DNA of 64,000 bases from Devosia sp. Lineage in GTDB: Bacteria; Pseudomonadota; Alphaproteobacteria; Rhizobiales; Devosiaceae. Below, in pieces: positions 47,728-59,000 of the stretch. The stretch lies in NCBI GenBank assembly GCA_016713105.1, contig JADJPS010000017.1, forward strand, positions 744,001 through 808,000, read 5' to 3'. The notes under the pieces were generated by a model. It did no database searches. It was not told where the DNA came from and worked only from the letters and a program-made list of their open reading frames with translations. The translations under genes and the position numbers were made by a program. Every line of letters begins with the position of its first letter. Within the stretch, counting starts at the first letter, position 1.

Positions 47728-47751
47728 GGCGCATGACAAGGACGTCCCCAC

Positions 47752-48135
47752 ATGACCACGCTCACTGAAGGCCGCCACCCTGGCGAGGGCCTCTGTCGGA
47801 AGCCAACTTCCACCGCTCGCGCGGCAAGGCCACGATCAAGTCCGGCTCGGGCGTTATCGAGCCCGGCGCGATCCTCGGCAAGCTCACCGCGGGCGGCAAG
47901 TTCGCCCCGAGCCCGGCTGCCGAGACGGTCGGCGTCGAGGGCGCCGAAACCGCGGTTGCCATCGCGATCTACGGCTGCGACGCCACCGCGGCGGATCGGG
48001 AGATCGCGATCATCGAGCGCGACGCTGAGTGGCGGATCGGCGCCGTCGTCTACGAGGCGACGGTCGACACCGACACCGAGAAGCTGGCCAAGCGGACCCA
48101 GCTGGCTGCGGTCGGCATCATCCTCCGCTGCCCAC
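47752..48135 (+). CDS. Head decoration protein (gpD-like), second copy, frameshifted
   Basis: About 127 aa. TTLTEGRHPGEGLLSEANFH (restoring one C near 47,790), then RSRGKATIKSGSGVIEPGAI, LGKLTAGGKFAPSPAAETVG, then YEATVDTDTEKLAKRTQLAA, VGIILR. It shares LLSEAN and the end VGIILR/LGIIVR with the first copy. The exact stop is unclear because no frame stops promptly after 48,129. Two gpD-like genes around one capsid gene are unusual. Confidence 0.75.
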
Positions 48136-48224
48136 CCCCACCCCCACATCGCCAAGCCAGCCCACCCCCTGCGGTCACGCCGGGGCGAGCGCGCTTGCGC
48201 CATCGCAACAAGGAACACCCGGGA

Positions 48225-48627
48225 ATGTCTCTCTTCGACGACATCGACGGCTCGCTACAGGCGGCCATGGATCAAGTGTTCGGCGAGGCAATCCGGGTGC
48301 TCCCCCAGCGGGTGGGAGGAAACTACGGGGCCGGGGCTCCCGACCCGGCCCGCCCCCCGCTCGACACCCGGGCGATCATCAGCCGCGCGCCCAACACCGG
48401 GAAGCTCGACTTCGCCGGAACCAGCCGCAGGGGGCGGAGTCTCGCTGGCGCTGTCCGAGTGCTGGATGGACCGGGCCGCCTACGCCGCCCTCGGCTATGC
48501 CATCCGCCCCGGCGACATTATCGAGCTCACCGACAAGGGCGGCGTGCGCGTGACGGTGTCCAACGTGGCGCTCGGCGACCACCGAGACATCGTGATCCAC
48601 TTCACCGCCGGAGCCCACGCCCCATGA
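48225..48627 (+). CDS. Phage head-tail connector-like protein, frameshifted
   Basis: About 130 aa. MSLFDDIDGSLQAAMDQVFG, then VLPQRVGGNYGAGAPDPARP, then after breaks near 48,430 ALSECWMDRAAYAALGYAIR, PGDIIELTDKGGVRVTVSNV. The latter is a short beta barrel like gpFII/head-tail attachment proteins. It follows the decoration protein and precedes tail genes, the expected place. The stop overlaps the next ATG. Confidence 0.6.
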
Positions 48628-49447
48628 GCATCATCGCCCTCGCGATCCGCATGTCGGCGACCCGCGCCCTTGAAACCGACGGGGCCACCCTCGCTGGGGC
48701 CCGCGTGTTCGACAGCGCCATCACTCCGCTCGATGAAATGGTGTCGGCGGAGCCCAAGCCGCTGATCGTCGTCTCGACCTAGGACTACAGCGCCGAGGTC
48801 GGCGGCGCCGACTGGAATAGCGGCGGCCGGTCGATCCAGCTGGTGATCGAGAGCGCCATGTCGCAGTCGATCGAGCTCGCCGATGGCGAGGGCCAAGGCG
48901 TCCTCGTACCGAACACCGACGCGGGGCTCGAGCTGACCCTCGCCGTCCTCTCCCGCCAGATCAGCGCCTGCCTGTTCGGCCGCGGCGGCGGAGCCTGGGG
49001 CGTGGTGTTCCGCAAATTCGTCACCGGCACCTCGGAGGTCGTCTCCCGCCGGGGCATCCAATCGAAGGAAGGCGCTCGGATCGCTGCACGCCAGACGGTC
49101 TACTCGATCAGCGCCATGGCCGAGCCTCCCTTCGATCAGCCGGTGGCGGCCGACACTCCCCTCGGGGCGTTTCTGGCCGCCGCCGCAGCTGACCCACAGA
49201 CCGCCTCGCTCGCCGCGCTCATCCGCGAGGTGATCGAGGGCGGGCCCGTCGGCTGGCCGGAAACCTACAGCGTCGCCGCCATGATCGCCGGGCTCTCGGA
49301 CGAGCTCGGGCAGGCCATTGGCATCAGCGCCCCCAGGGCGGCGCCGACAACACCCCGATTGTCGAGGCCACGTTCGCGGCAGACGACCGTGCCGCCTTCA
49401 CCGCCGACGCCGCCGAGATCCTGGCGCAGCTGCCGGAGGCCCCATGA
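48624..49447 (+). CDS. Phage tail-associated protein with in-frame amber codon
   Basis: About 274 aa if read through. SIIALAIRMSATRALETDGA, then MVSAEPKPLIVVST, TAG at 48,780-48,782, then DYSAEVGGADWNSGGRSIQL, VIESAMSQSIEL in the same frame. A frameshift near 49,330 restores AAFTADAAEILAQLPEAP, TGA. The part before the stop resembles tail-terminator (gpU-like) proteins in position and style, but I cannot name the family. A G-to-T change (GAG to TAG) would create this stop. Confidence 0.55.
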
Positions 49448-49934
49448 GCGAACTGCTAGAGCTCTACAACCGGGTGTTGGCTGGAGCAGCGCCTCGCCGG
49501 ATGGTCAAGCACGGTCGGATCGCCGCCGAGGTGGACCCGGACGAGGCATGGGTCCGGCTCAATCTCGGCGAGGGCGACGCGCGGGCCGCTGCTCTCCCCG
49601 AAGATCCCCTACGCGCAGTTCGCCCGGGGCGCTGAAGGTTCACACCCCGCCGACCGTCGGCCAGCAGATGACCTGGCTCGCCCCCGGCGGGACAGCCAGC
49701 AGAGCTTCGCCGTCCCGCTCACTTGGTCGGATCAGAACGAGGCCCCCAGCAAATCGGGGGACGAGAACGTGATCACCTACGGCGACGTGCGGATCACGCT
49801 CGACGCCTCCTCGGTGCTGATCGAGGTGGGCGGCTTCGTCCTCCGCGTCAGTGCCGAGGGCCTTGCGATGGCGGGCGGCGGCGTGGGCCACAACGGCCAG
49901 GACATCGGCTCGACCCACAAGCACCCCGACGTAA
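49444..49934 (+). CDS. Baseplate assembly protein V (gpV/spike), frameshifted
   Basis: About 165 aa. SELLELYNRVLAGAAPRRMV, then IAAEVDPDEAWVRLNLGEG, then after breaks SPKIPYAQFARGALKVHTPP, TVGQQMTWLAPGG, then DVRITLDASSVLIEVGGFVL and the spike end GVGHNGQDIGSTHKHPDV. The OB domain, beta segment and His-x-His iron-binding tip are those of P2 gpV. The gene ends at a TAATG overlap. It forms the membrane-piercing spike of a contractile tail. Confidence 0.8.
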
Positions 49935-50367
49935 TGCCAGGCCCCTGGGCGACGAGGCCAAGCGGTCCCGCACCCCGCTTGACCCCGCGGTCCCGCTGAC
50001 CGCTGCCTTCGACGGCGACAAGCTGACCGCGGGCGGCGGCGGCCCCGAGATCATCCTCCCAGAGACGTTCTACGAGTATGTCGCCGGGGCGCTGCTGACC
50101 GGCGACGATGACGAGGGCGAGCCCGACGACGCCAACGGGGCCACGGCGGCCGAGACGAACGACGGGGAAACCCCCGCCGAGCCCGGTCAGGGCGCCAACG
50201 GGGCCAACGGCGGCCCCGAGTTGGTCGACCCCGAAAAGCACAACCGCGACGCGCTGGTCGCGATGGCAAAGGCCGAGGGCGTCGGGATCGGCAAGGACGA
50301 CACCAAGCGGGTGATCGCCTCGAAGATCAACGCCAAGCGCGGCGCCATCGACCTGACCGCCAAGTAA
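49934..50367 (+). CDS. Phage protein with HeH/LEM-like C-terminal motif
   Basis: About 144 aa from ATG 49,934 after restoring one C. MPGPLGDEAKRSRTPLDPAV, then EIILPETFYEYVAGALLTGD, an acidic low-complexity linker (DDDEGEPDDANGA), then KHNRDALVAMAKAEGVGIGK, DDTKRVIASKINAKR. The last block is the short helix-extended-loop-helix (SAP/LEM-like) motif seen in some phage proteins. Role unknown. It sits between gpV and gp25. Confidence 0.6.
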
Positions 50368-50379
50368 GGGGAGCCCACC

Positions 50380-50782
50380 ATGGCCTCGGACCCGAGCATC
50401 GACATGGACGCCGGGACCGGGGCCAATATTCCAGCTGGTCCCACGTCCTCCAAAGCATTGAGGACTTCATGACCACCCGCTTCGGCGAGCGGATCATGCA
50501 GGAGTTCTACGGGTCGATGATCCCGGCCTTCCTCGGCGAAAATCTCAACACGCAGACGGTGGTGCCGTTCTTCACCGCCATCGCCGCCGCGGTCGAGCAG
50601 TGGGAGCCCCGCTTCCGCATCATCCAGATCGTGCCCGAAAGCGTCGGCCGTGACGGGCGGCTGCAAGTCCACATGGAGGGCGAGTATCGCCCCCGCGCCT
50701 TGCTGGGGACTTCACCCCCAAGGGCGCCCGCCGCGTGACCGTCGTCGGCGGCACCACCGGCTCAATCGAGGTGACAGCATGA
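50380..50782 (+). CDS. Baseplate wedge protein (GPW/gp25 family), frameshifted
   Basis: About 133 aa, with aaggggag before the ATG. SWSHVLQSIEDFMTTRFGER, IMQEFYGSMIPAFLGENLNT, then FFTAIAAAVEQWEPRFRIIQ is the gp25/W signature. After a break near 50,715 it ends GDFTPKGARRVTVVGGTTGS, IEVTA. The first 20 residues also need a shift near 50,430. It joins the baseplate wedge in P2-like tails. The stop overlaps the J start. Confidence 0.85.
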
Positions 50783-51631
50783 ACGAAGCGTTCCTGGCCG
50801 GGCTCCCCGACCCGGCCGTGATCGAGGAGCTTTCTTTCGAAGCGATCCTCGCCGGGATGAAGGCGGACCTGATTGTCCGCTTCCCGGACATCGAGCCGCT
50901 GCTGGCGCTCGAAAGCGCCGTCGCCAACAAGCTGATGCAGGTGGCCGCCTATCGCGAGCTCCTGATCCGCGCCCGCATAAACGAGGCCGCCCGCTCCAAC
51001 CTGCTGCGGTATGCCACCGGCACCGACCTCGATCATGTGGGCGCCAACGCCAGCCCTCCGGTCGCCCGCGCACTGGACGAAGATGACGAGCGGTTCCGGC
51101 TCCGCATCCTGTTGTCGTCGATGGCGCGCAACACCGGGAGCGTCTACCGCTACCGGCTGATCGCGCTCAACGCCTCGACCGAGGTGCGCGACGCCATCGC
51201 CTACCGCGAGGGCCGCGACCCCAAGGTCCGGGTGGCGGTCCTGTCCACCGCGGCCAGCGGCGTCTCTGGCGCCCCGTTACTCAGCGCGGTCGCCCGCGGC
51301 GTTGGCCCCTGCCCGAGAACCGAATGGTCAACGGGGAGGTGGAGGTCCGCTCGGCGGTGAGCGCGGTGGTCAACGTCGTCGCCGCCTGACCGTAACCCCC
51401 TCGACGCCGCCGACGATTGTCGCCACGGCCGAGGCCAACCTGCGCGCCGCATGGGCAGCGGAAGGCGGCCTCGGTCGCGACCTGACGCTCGACTGGATCA
51501 AGAGCCGGCTCATGGTTCCGGGCGTCTACGGCGTCGCGCTGTCGGCGCCGTCCACCAACACTGTCCTTCCGCCCTATGAGGCGGCCAGCATCGGCACCGT
51601 CGTCCTGACGGTTTCCGGGGAGAACGTCTAA
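50779..51631 (+). CDS. Baseplate assembly protein J, one frameshift
   Basis: About 284 aa. NEAFLAGLPDPAVIEELSFE, then ARINEAARSNLLRYATGTDL, DHVGA, typical of the gpJ family, then RLRILLSSMARNTGSVYRYR. After a break near 51,300 (ALPENRMVNGEVEVRSAVSA) it ends SAPSTNTVLPPYEAASIGTV, VLTVSGENV. It forms the baseplate periphery. Adjacent to gp25 and gpI as in P2. Confidence 0.85.
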
Positions 51632-52633
51632 ATGGTCGCTTCGCTACTGCCCCGAACGGGACGCCCAGCTGCGCGCGTTCGAGCAGGCGGTGGCCTGTGA
51701 GCCGCACGTCGAAGCGGGGCTCGGGCTGGTGCCCGACGTCAAGGGGCGGGCCTCCCGGCCTTCCTGCAGGTTCCTTCTATGGGAATATGGGCTGATCGAG
51801 CTCGTGCCCTACCTCGACAACCCCTACGTCCTGATGACCGAGGGCGCCCGTGGCAGATCGAGCGCGACACCTTCGCCGCGGTTGCCCGCGGCCTTGGCTG
51901 GGTCGGCGCCCCCGGCACGATCGTCGAGGCGCCCGGCCGCCGGACGTGGTGGAACAACTTCCAGCTGTACCTCGGCGCCCTGCCCGCCAACGACGCACCG
52001 ACGCTGCAGCGCATCGACCGGGTGACGCGGCTGGGCAAGCCGTTCCGCTCTGACTTCCGACGCGGCGTCTGGAATTTCGACGCCCCGGCGCTGGAGGCGG
52101 GGTGGACCCGGCTCGGTTCCTCGATGCTCGCCGATGATAGCGGCGCCGCATCGGGCGGGCGGGCAAGTGGTCGCTCCGCCGCCACGCGGTGCGCACTTAC
52201 CCTGATGACCGAGGCCGAGGGGCGCCGCCTGGGCAATTGGGTTCCCCCCACCGAGGGCGAAATCCCCTGGTCGGAAATGGACTTCCCGTGGGCCACGGCC
52301 GACGTGCCCTGGGCCTCGGACAGCGCCACCGTGCGGCGCGCCCTGATGGCGGCCTGGTTCGTCGGTCGCCGCGCCCATGTCCGCCTGAAAGACGGCGACG
52401 GCGAGGTGATCGGCTACCGCAGGGCGGGCGTCCACCGGATCGTCAAGCCAACGGTCGGCGGCCTCTACTCCATCGCCGGCTTGGCTACTCGCCTGCCGCC
52501 GACGGTACGGCCGTCCTGATCGGTTGCACGACCGACGCCGGCAACGGCGCCAGGGCGAACAGCGGCCGGCGCCGAAGTCGTCATTGACGGCGATCTGGCG
52601 GAAGAGCATCCCGGCCGGACGCCTCTGGCTTGA
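51632..52633 (+). CDS. Phage tail protein I (gpI-like), frameshifted
   Basis: About 333 aa. MVASLLPPNGTPQLRAFEQA (restored), then MWEYGLIELVPYLDNPYVLM, GWVGAPGTIVEAPGRRTWWN, NFQLYLGALP. Later text has EGEIPWSEMDFPWATADVPW and SIAGLGYSPAADGTAVLIGC. The end is EVVIDGDLAEEHPGRTPLA with TGA 52,631-52,633. Four or more breaks (about 51,655, 51,770, 51,845, 52,140 and 52,490). It follows J as in P2 order and is longer than P2 gpI, so other baseplate roles are possible. Confidence 0.65.
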
Positions 52634-55600
52634 GCCCGATCAACTGAGCGGCGGCATCACCATTGCGCCGCTCGTTTCCAGCCATCCCGCTCCGGGCCAC
52701 CGTCCGCGAGCGACTGTTCTTCCTAGGGCGTCGTCTACTCCGAAGGCCGCTTCATTGAAGGCGCCGAGCTGAATGAAGCTCAGACCATCGCTCGCAGCCG
52801 CCACGAGCGCGTTGCCCGGCTGGTCGCCAGCGATGGCAACCGGGTCGATGGCGCGGCCGCCGTGGTTCAGTCGAACTCGGCAACGTGATCCTCACCGCCG
52901 GCCGGCTCTATGTCGCCGGGGACGTGTTGCCCGTGGCGCAGACCGTCCTCTCGGGCGTGAGCATGACGGGCCGCATCGAGATCGGCGTGCGCCTCAACAA
53001 GACGTGGCTGACTTCCGAAGACGATCCGTCGCTGCTTGGCATCGCGCCCGGCGCCCTTTCCGAGGGTGAGCCCTGCGCGGCGCGCGAGATCGTCACTATC
53101 GCCTGGGCGGTTTCCGACGACGATGGTGAGGGGACGTTCGTCCCGGTCTACGTGTTGCAGGACGGCACGATCCTCGACCAGACCCCGCCGCCGTCCCTCG
53201 ACGGCATCAACCAGTCCATCGCGATCTATGACCGCGACGCCCACGGGCACTACATCGTCTCCGGGTGTCGGGTGACCGCCCTCGGTAAGGTCGGCGGCAA
53301 CCAGCTGTTCTCGATTGAGGAGGGCGTCGCCAACATCAGCGGCTTCGCGTTCCGCTTCGCGGCGCTGCGACACGCCAGGCCCGAGGAGGGTGAAACCGAG
53401 AACGGTCGCGCGAGGGCCCGGACGGCCGGCCGGCGGTGGCCCCAAGACCTTCGTCATCAACAACGCGCCCATTGACGAGGTGCTGAGCGTTCTCGTCACC
53501 AAGAAGCGACCGAGGACGTCGTTCGCGGCCTGGTCGCGGCGGGCTCCGACGCTCGCCAACAACAGCGTGACCGAGATCCTCGAGGTCAAGCAGGGCCACG
53601 ACCTTCGTCGCGACGACCTCTGGGTTCGCTCCGGCGATCAGGTCGACTGGGCGCCGGGCGGCCCGGAGCACTCCCGTCCTCGACCTATCGGTGACGTACC
53701 GCTACCTCGACCTCGTGGCGCCCGACGCCTGACCGACACCTGGATCGCTCTCGGGCGGCGTCGCAGGCACGACCGTCCGTCCTGTGAGCTACAAGTGGAA
53801 GCTTCCGCGGATCGACCTCCTCTGCCTCAACTCGGCGGGGAGGCGTCTACGTGAAGGGCGTCTCGGCCCGCGGAACCCCGCCCCGGCCCTCGCGCCGGAC
53901 GACCTCCTGCCCTGGCCGAGATCAGCAACTCGTGGATCGGCAAGCCCGCCGTTGAGACAACGGCGTCCGGTCGATCACCTTCGCCCAGCAGTGGCGGGTG
54001 TTCCGCCGGCGCAGGCGCACGAGCGGTTGCTTGAGCTTGAGCGGATCAAGTCCGCCATCGACGCCCGCGAGCCCGTTGCCAAGCTCGGCATGTTCGTTGA
54101 CCCGTTCATCAGCGACTTCTACCGAGACGCCGGTGAGGTTCAGACGGCCTCGGTCGGCGAAGGCGTTCTCGAGCTTTCGATTGAGCCGACCTTCAATCAG
54201 GGGTCGCTCACGGCGCCGGTGACGCTCGATTGGACGGAAGAGATCATCATCCAGCAGGAGCGTTCGACCTCCTGCATGAAGATCAACCCGTACCAGAACT
54301 TCGAGCCGCTGCCGGCGGCAATGTCGCTCAACCCGGCGGCCGACTTCTGGACCGAGCAGCAGACCATGTGAGCTCAGCCCCGGTAACGGTCGAGTTCAAC
54401 CAGGGGCGCGCGCCGGAACAACGGGCCCCTGGTGGTGTCCTCCGACGCGGTCGGGACGGTTTCCGAAACCGAACAGCAGGCGGAGTTCCTGCGGCAGATC
54501 GCGGTCACGTTCGCCATCGCCGGGCTCGGCGCCGGGGAAATCCTCGACGTGCTCACTTTCGACGGCGTGGACGTGAAGCCTGCTGGCGTCGTCGCGGCCG
54601 ATAGCAACGGGGAACTCACCGACGACTTCGTGATCCCCGGCGAACGTCACGGCCGGCGTCAAGAGGTCTACGCAGAGGGGCGGGCGGCTCCAAGGCCACG
54701 GCGTTCTTCGTCGGCAAGGCACCATCGAAATCGACGTGATGCGTACCGTCACGACGATTGAGCGGTGGCGCCGGGGCCGCCGCCTCGAAAGCAAGCAACA
54801 GCAGCGACCCGCTGGCTCAGACGTTCACGCCCCCGAGGCCCGGATGCTGGTCGGCTTCGACGTCAAGCTTGCGCCTTGGGCACCTCGGCAACAACCTGTT
54901 CATGCAACAGGTAACGGTCGAGAACGGCATCCCCACGGGGACGTGACGGCCGAGGTTCTGATCCCGATGGCTGGCGCCGTGGTGGGCTGGAAGTCCGGGC
55001 GCTTCGCGCTCCCGGTTGTCACCCTCAACGACCGCGAGAGCGCGGTGATCGTCGGCACCGACGACGCCGATCACTCCCTCTCGGTGGCTCGCCTTTCGGA
55101 CTTCGATGTCGAGAGCCAGAGCTTCGTGGGGGCGCAGCCGTACACGACCGGCGTCCTGCTCAGCTCGTCAAACAAGATGACGTGGACGCCTCACCAGAAC
55201 GAAGACCTGACGTTCCGCGCGGTGGCGGCCAAGTTTGGCCCGCTCACCAAGACGGTCCCGCTCGGCAACTTCGATCTGGTGGACGCCAGCGACCTACAGG
55301 TGCGGGCGACGGTTGAACTTCCCTCGTCCGACTGCCGTGTGGTTTTCGAGATTGTTCGGGCGGACAACAGCGTCCTCCGGCTTCTACCGGGTCAGGTGCT
55401 GCAGTTGACCGAGTACATCACGGAAACCGTCCAGCTCCGCGCCGTCCTCACGGGCAGCGAGAAGCTGTCGCCCATCCTCTACGCGCCCGTCTGGCTCATC
55501 GCCGGCGAGATCGCGACGGAGGGCACCTACATCACTCGCGCCTTCAGGCTCGGCGCGGGTGTGGCCCTCACCGCCTACTTCAAGGCCGCCCTCCCGGCCG

Positions 55601-55825
55601 GCTCAACGGCGGTGATTGAGTACGACAAGGCCGACGACAACTGGCTCACCCTCACGCTCGCGTCTACCGAGGATTGCTGAGCGACCCCGCGTGGGTCGAG
55701 CGTAAGCACGCCGTCGCCGGCATCACTGGCGTCAAAGGCCGGCTCAAGGTCACGATCACGGGCGGCCCGCGGCCCGCCCTCGGCTCGGCGACCTTGGGGC
55801 CGCTATCACCTCAGGCAGGGCCAAG
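52634..55825 (+). CDS. DUF4815 phage tail protein, frameshifted
   Basis: About 1,060 aa by reconstruction; the start is uncertain. The N-terminal signature GVVYSEGRFIEGAELNEAQT, IARSRHERV and later VILTAGRLYVAGDVLPVAQT, LLGIAPGALSEGEPCAAREI identify DUF4815. Further segments: RLLELERIKSAIDAREPVAK, MFVDPFISDFYRDAGEVQTA, MKINPYQNFEPLPAAMSLNP, and a long intact C-terminal part LSVARLSDFDVESQSFVGAQ, ELPSSDCRVVFEIVRADNSV. At least eight breaks between 52,700 and 55,700. It probably forms the fibre base attached to the baseplate. Confidence 0.7.
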
Positions 55826-56750
55826 ATGGCTGACACTTTGCACCGGGCGTATCCGCGCCCGGACCCCTTCGCGCACCATCGCGGACGAGTTCCCGGTTTC
55901 GGATCAGGCCCTCGTCGCTATCGACGGGGATATCCGTGCACTGTTTCAGGCCATTGTTGGCCTCTCGGTCACCGGGCACGCGCACGCCCTGGGCGATATC
56001 TCGGGCCTGATCGACGCTCTGGCCGGCAAGGCGGCCGTTGACCACGCCCACGCGCTTGACGACCTGTCGGACGTGTCGGGCGCCTCAGCGGCCCCCAACG
56101 GGTACTTGCTGGTGAGGTCGGGGGCCGGGTGGATCCCCGGCTCGCCGGCCTCCGTGATCGGCGCGCACGAACACGCTATCGCCGACATTCAGAACCTCGT
56201 GGCGGCGCTGGCGGCTAAGAGCGCCGCTGTCGTCCCCCGACCTTCACCGGCACGGTCGGCGGCATCACGAAGGCGATGGTGGGGCTGGGAACGCCAGCAA
56301 CACCTCAGACGCCGACAAGCCGCTCTCGACAGCGGCCATTGCCGCTCTGGCGCAGAAGCTGGCCGCGACCGCCTCGCCACTGTTTCCCAGTACCTTTCCG
56401 GCGCGGCCGGCAAGATCTTGGGCACCGAGGTCTGGGGCGCTGCGGAGTGGGTCAACCTCAGGTCGCTCTCCGGCAACGTGTCTTTGAACCTGGACAGCTT
56501 CATCAACGGGCACGCCCTCGCGACAGCGAACTTCACGTTCAATGCCGCCTCGGGGTCAAAGAAGCAGTCGGGAACGATCGAGGTCAACCACGCTGGCGGC
56601 CCCTACACCGCCAGCGTGGACACCGCGGTGTTCGAGACCGCCGGCGCCCTCAGGCTGTCGTCGGTGGCGAATGCCAAAGACCTCATCGGCTACCAGAGGC
56701 TCCGCAACGGCAAGGTGTTCCTGTCGGTGCTGGCGAGGGCGAGCGCATGA
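55826..56750 (+). CDS. Phage tail fibre protein, frameshifted
   Basis: About 308 aa. MADTLHRAYPPPDP (restored), then DEFPVSDQALVAIDGDIRAL, FQAIVGLSVTGHAHALGDIS, GLIDALAGKAAVDHAHALDD. The repeated GHAHALGDISGL style and KAMVGLGNASNTSDADKPLS (a fibre repeat also in the 57,353 gene) mark trimeric tail fibres. It ends VNLRSLSGNVSLNLDSFING and RNGKVFLSVLARASA. Breaks near 55,865, 56,225, 56,290 and 56,390. Confidence 0.65.
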
Positions 56751-57092
56751 CGCAGAAAATCGTCCGGGCGCGGGCAATCCACGCCGGCTACGAATGGCGG
56801 CTCCGGCTTACCGTCTCGGGGGTGGGGCTTTCCCGCCGGGGCGACCTTCCGGGCCCAGGTCCGCCGGGACACCTCCCGGCGCGAGCTACTGGCAACCATG
56901 GCTACGGCGAGCGGGACCATCGAGCGTCAGGGCGAGCAGTCGTTCGACCTCATCCTGCCTGGTGTTGCCAGCAAAGGGTGGCCTGAGCACCGCGTCCTGA
57001 TCGACGTGGTGCGTACCGACCTCCCCACCCACCAGCACCTCGGGTTCCGGATCAGCGTACCCGTGGTCGCCCCCATCACACAGGACGGCTGA
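56747..57092 (+). CDS. Hypothetical phage protein
   Basis: About 114 aa. TQKIVRARAIHAGYEWRLRL, TVSG, a break near 56,825, then FRAQVRRDTSRRELLATMAT, ASGTIERQGEQSFDLILPGV, VLIDVVRTDLPTHQHLGFRI. A small beta-rich protein. Start and stop overlap both neighbours (ATGA, TGATG). Family not recognised. Confidence 0.55.
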
Positions 57093-57345
57093 TGAACGGG
57101 ATCACCATCGACATCGTCGACGAGATCGCCATCGCCATCTGCCGGATGCCCCCGCCACTTTCGCCAGTGAGGGGGGCCGAGGACAAGCCGCTGGTGGTGG
57201 CGGCCGAGCCGGTGGGCGCCTCTGGCCCCGCCCGGCGGCCCCGGTCCTCAGGGCCTGACGGGCCCAGTGGGCCCGGTGGGCGGAAGCCAGTACGACGACA
57301 TGCCCGACATCACCCCTACTCGAAAACGCGCTAATCTGAGAGGCG
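57092..57345 (+). CDS. Small tail protein with collagen-like Gly-x-y run, frameshifted
   Basis: About 82 aa. MNGITIDIVDEIAIAICR, then after breaks near 57,155 and 57,225 GGPGPQGLTGPVGPVGGSQY, DDMPDIT. The Gly-Pro-Gln-Gly-Leu-Thr-Gly run is a short collagen-like triple-helix segment as in some phage fibres and attachment proteins. It may link fibre parts. Support is moderate because the frame must be switched. Confidence 0.45.
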
Positions 57346-57352
57346 AGTGCCA

Positions 57353-59000
57353 ATGGCCCTTTGCAGACCAACCTCACCAACCTTGCCACTCCGGATCGGT
57401 ACGGAGCTCAAGGCTCACCGCACGCTGATCAATGGCAACGCGGCCGACCTGTCGTCGCTGACCACGGCGAAGTCAACCTCGTCGCGGCGATCAACGAACT
57501 GCAGGCGGCCGTCGCGAGCGCCACCGAGATCAACGACGCCTCGACCGGAACCGCTGCCACGCGGTCGGCCTCGAAGATCATCACCGAGTTGAACGACGTC
57601 AAGTCCGACATCCTCGGCGCGGGCGCAGCGTTCGACACCTGCAGGAGCTCGCCACGCTGATCGGCGAGAACGATGGTGACATCACCGGCATCCTGACCGC
57701 GCTCGACAACCGGGTGCGCTTCGATGCTGCGCAGACCCTCACCGCCCCGCAGAAGACCCAGGCCCTTGCCAACATCGGCGCGGCGGCGGACACCCACACC
57801 CACGCCGCGGCAACCACCGGCGCACCGGGCTTCATGTCCGCTGCCGACAAGACCAAGCTGGATGGCGTTGCCGCCTCGGCCAACAACTACGTCCACCCCA
57901 CGACCGACGGCAATCGCCACGTCCCGGCGACGGCCGCGGGGGATGTGAACGAGTTCCTGAAGTCGAACTCGGTGGCTGGTGGCGCGCCCGCATGGGCCAT
58001 AATCACCAAGACTGACGTCGGCCTGGCCAACGTCGACAATACCTCGGACGCGAGTAAGCCCGTCTCGAACGCTCAGGCGACCGCCATCGGGCTCAAGCTC
58101 GATGCGACCCACGCGGGCACGGGCGGCGCTGCTCACGCCAACGTGGTTGCGGCTGGCGCCTCGGGGTTCATGACCGGCGCCGACAAGACCAAGCTCGATG
58201 GTGTTTCGGCCGGCGCCGAGGTGAACCAGAACGCGTTCAGCACGATCTCTGTCTCGGGCCAGTCGGATGTCGTCGCGGACGCCAAGACCGACACCCTGAC
58301 ACTCGCCAACGGCGCAGGCGTGGCGATCACCACTACGTCGGGCACCGACACTGTGACCATCAGCACCACTGAGGCCACCACCTCCCTGCCCGGTCACCTG
58401 AGCGCGGCCGACAAGACCAAGCTCGACGGCGTGTCTGCCGGCGCTGACGTGACGTCGGTCACCACCGTGGGCGCGGCCCTCAACGCCGCGACTGCGAAGG
58501 CCACGCCTGTTGACGCCGATAGCATCGGCCTGACGGATAGCGCGGCGTCGAGCGCCCTCAAGAAGGTCACCTGGGCCAACGTCAAGGCTACGTTGAAGAC
58601 CTATTTCGACACGCTCTACGCCCTGGCCGGGCATGTCCACTCGGCAGCGACCACTTCGGTGGCAGGCTTCCTGTCGGCGGCAGACAAGACCAAGCTCGAC
58701 GGCATTGCCACGGGCGCGAACAACTACACGCACCCGACCGGCGACGGCAACTCGCACGTTCCGGCCACCGGCACCACCAACGACGGCCGGGCACTCGTCT
58801 CGGGCGCTACCGCCAACTCGGCCGCCTGGACCCAGCTGACCAAGACCCATGTCGGCCTCCCCAACGTGGACGACACGTCCGACGCCAACAAGCCGGTGAG
58901 CACCGCGCAGCAGACTGCCCTCAACCTGAAGGCAGATGCGTCGGCGTTCGGCACCATCGACACCAACTACGTCACCATCTTTGAGGCGGCGTTGGTCTGA
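57353..59000 (+). CDS. Repetitive phage tail fibre protein, frameshifted near its start
   Basis: About 548 aa. The N-terminus needs breaks repaired at 57,360, 57,390 and 57,645: TNLTNLATRIGTELKAHRTL, INELQAAVASATEIND. From 57,714 it is one open frame. The block SAADKTKLDGVAA (or ADKTKLDGVSAGA) occurs four times, and VGLANVDNTSDASKPVSNAQ / VGLPNVDDTSDANKPVSTAQ twice. Such pseudo-repeats are typical of trimeric, beta-rich receptor-binding fibres. It probably binds the host surface. It ends FGTIDTNYVTIFEAALV. Confidence 0.85.

Noticed and set aside
57820..58720. CRISPR-like repeats
   Set aside because: The repeats are in-frame coding for ADKTKLDGV, unevenly spaced by 200-350 bases and part of a fibre protein. 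No cas genes seen.
57429..58850. 473-aa open frame on the minus strand
   Set aside because: Antisense of the repetitive tail fibre gene. Its apparent repeats are the fibre repeats read backwards.
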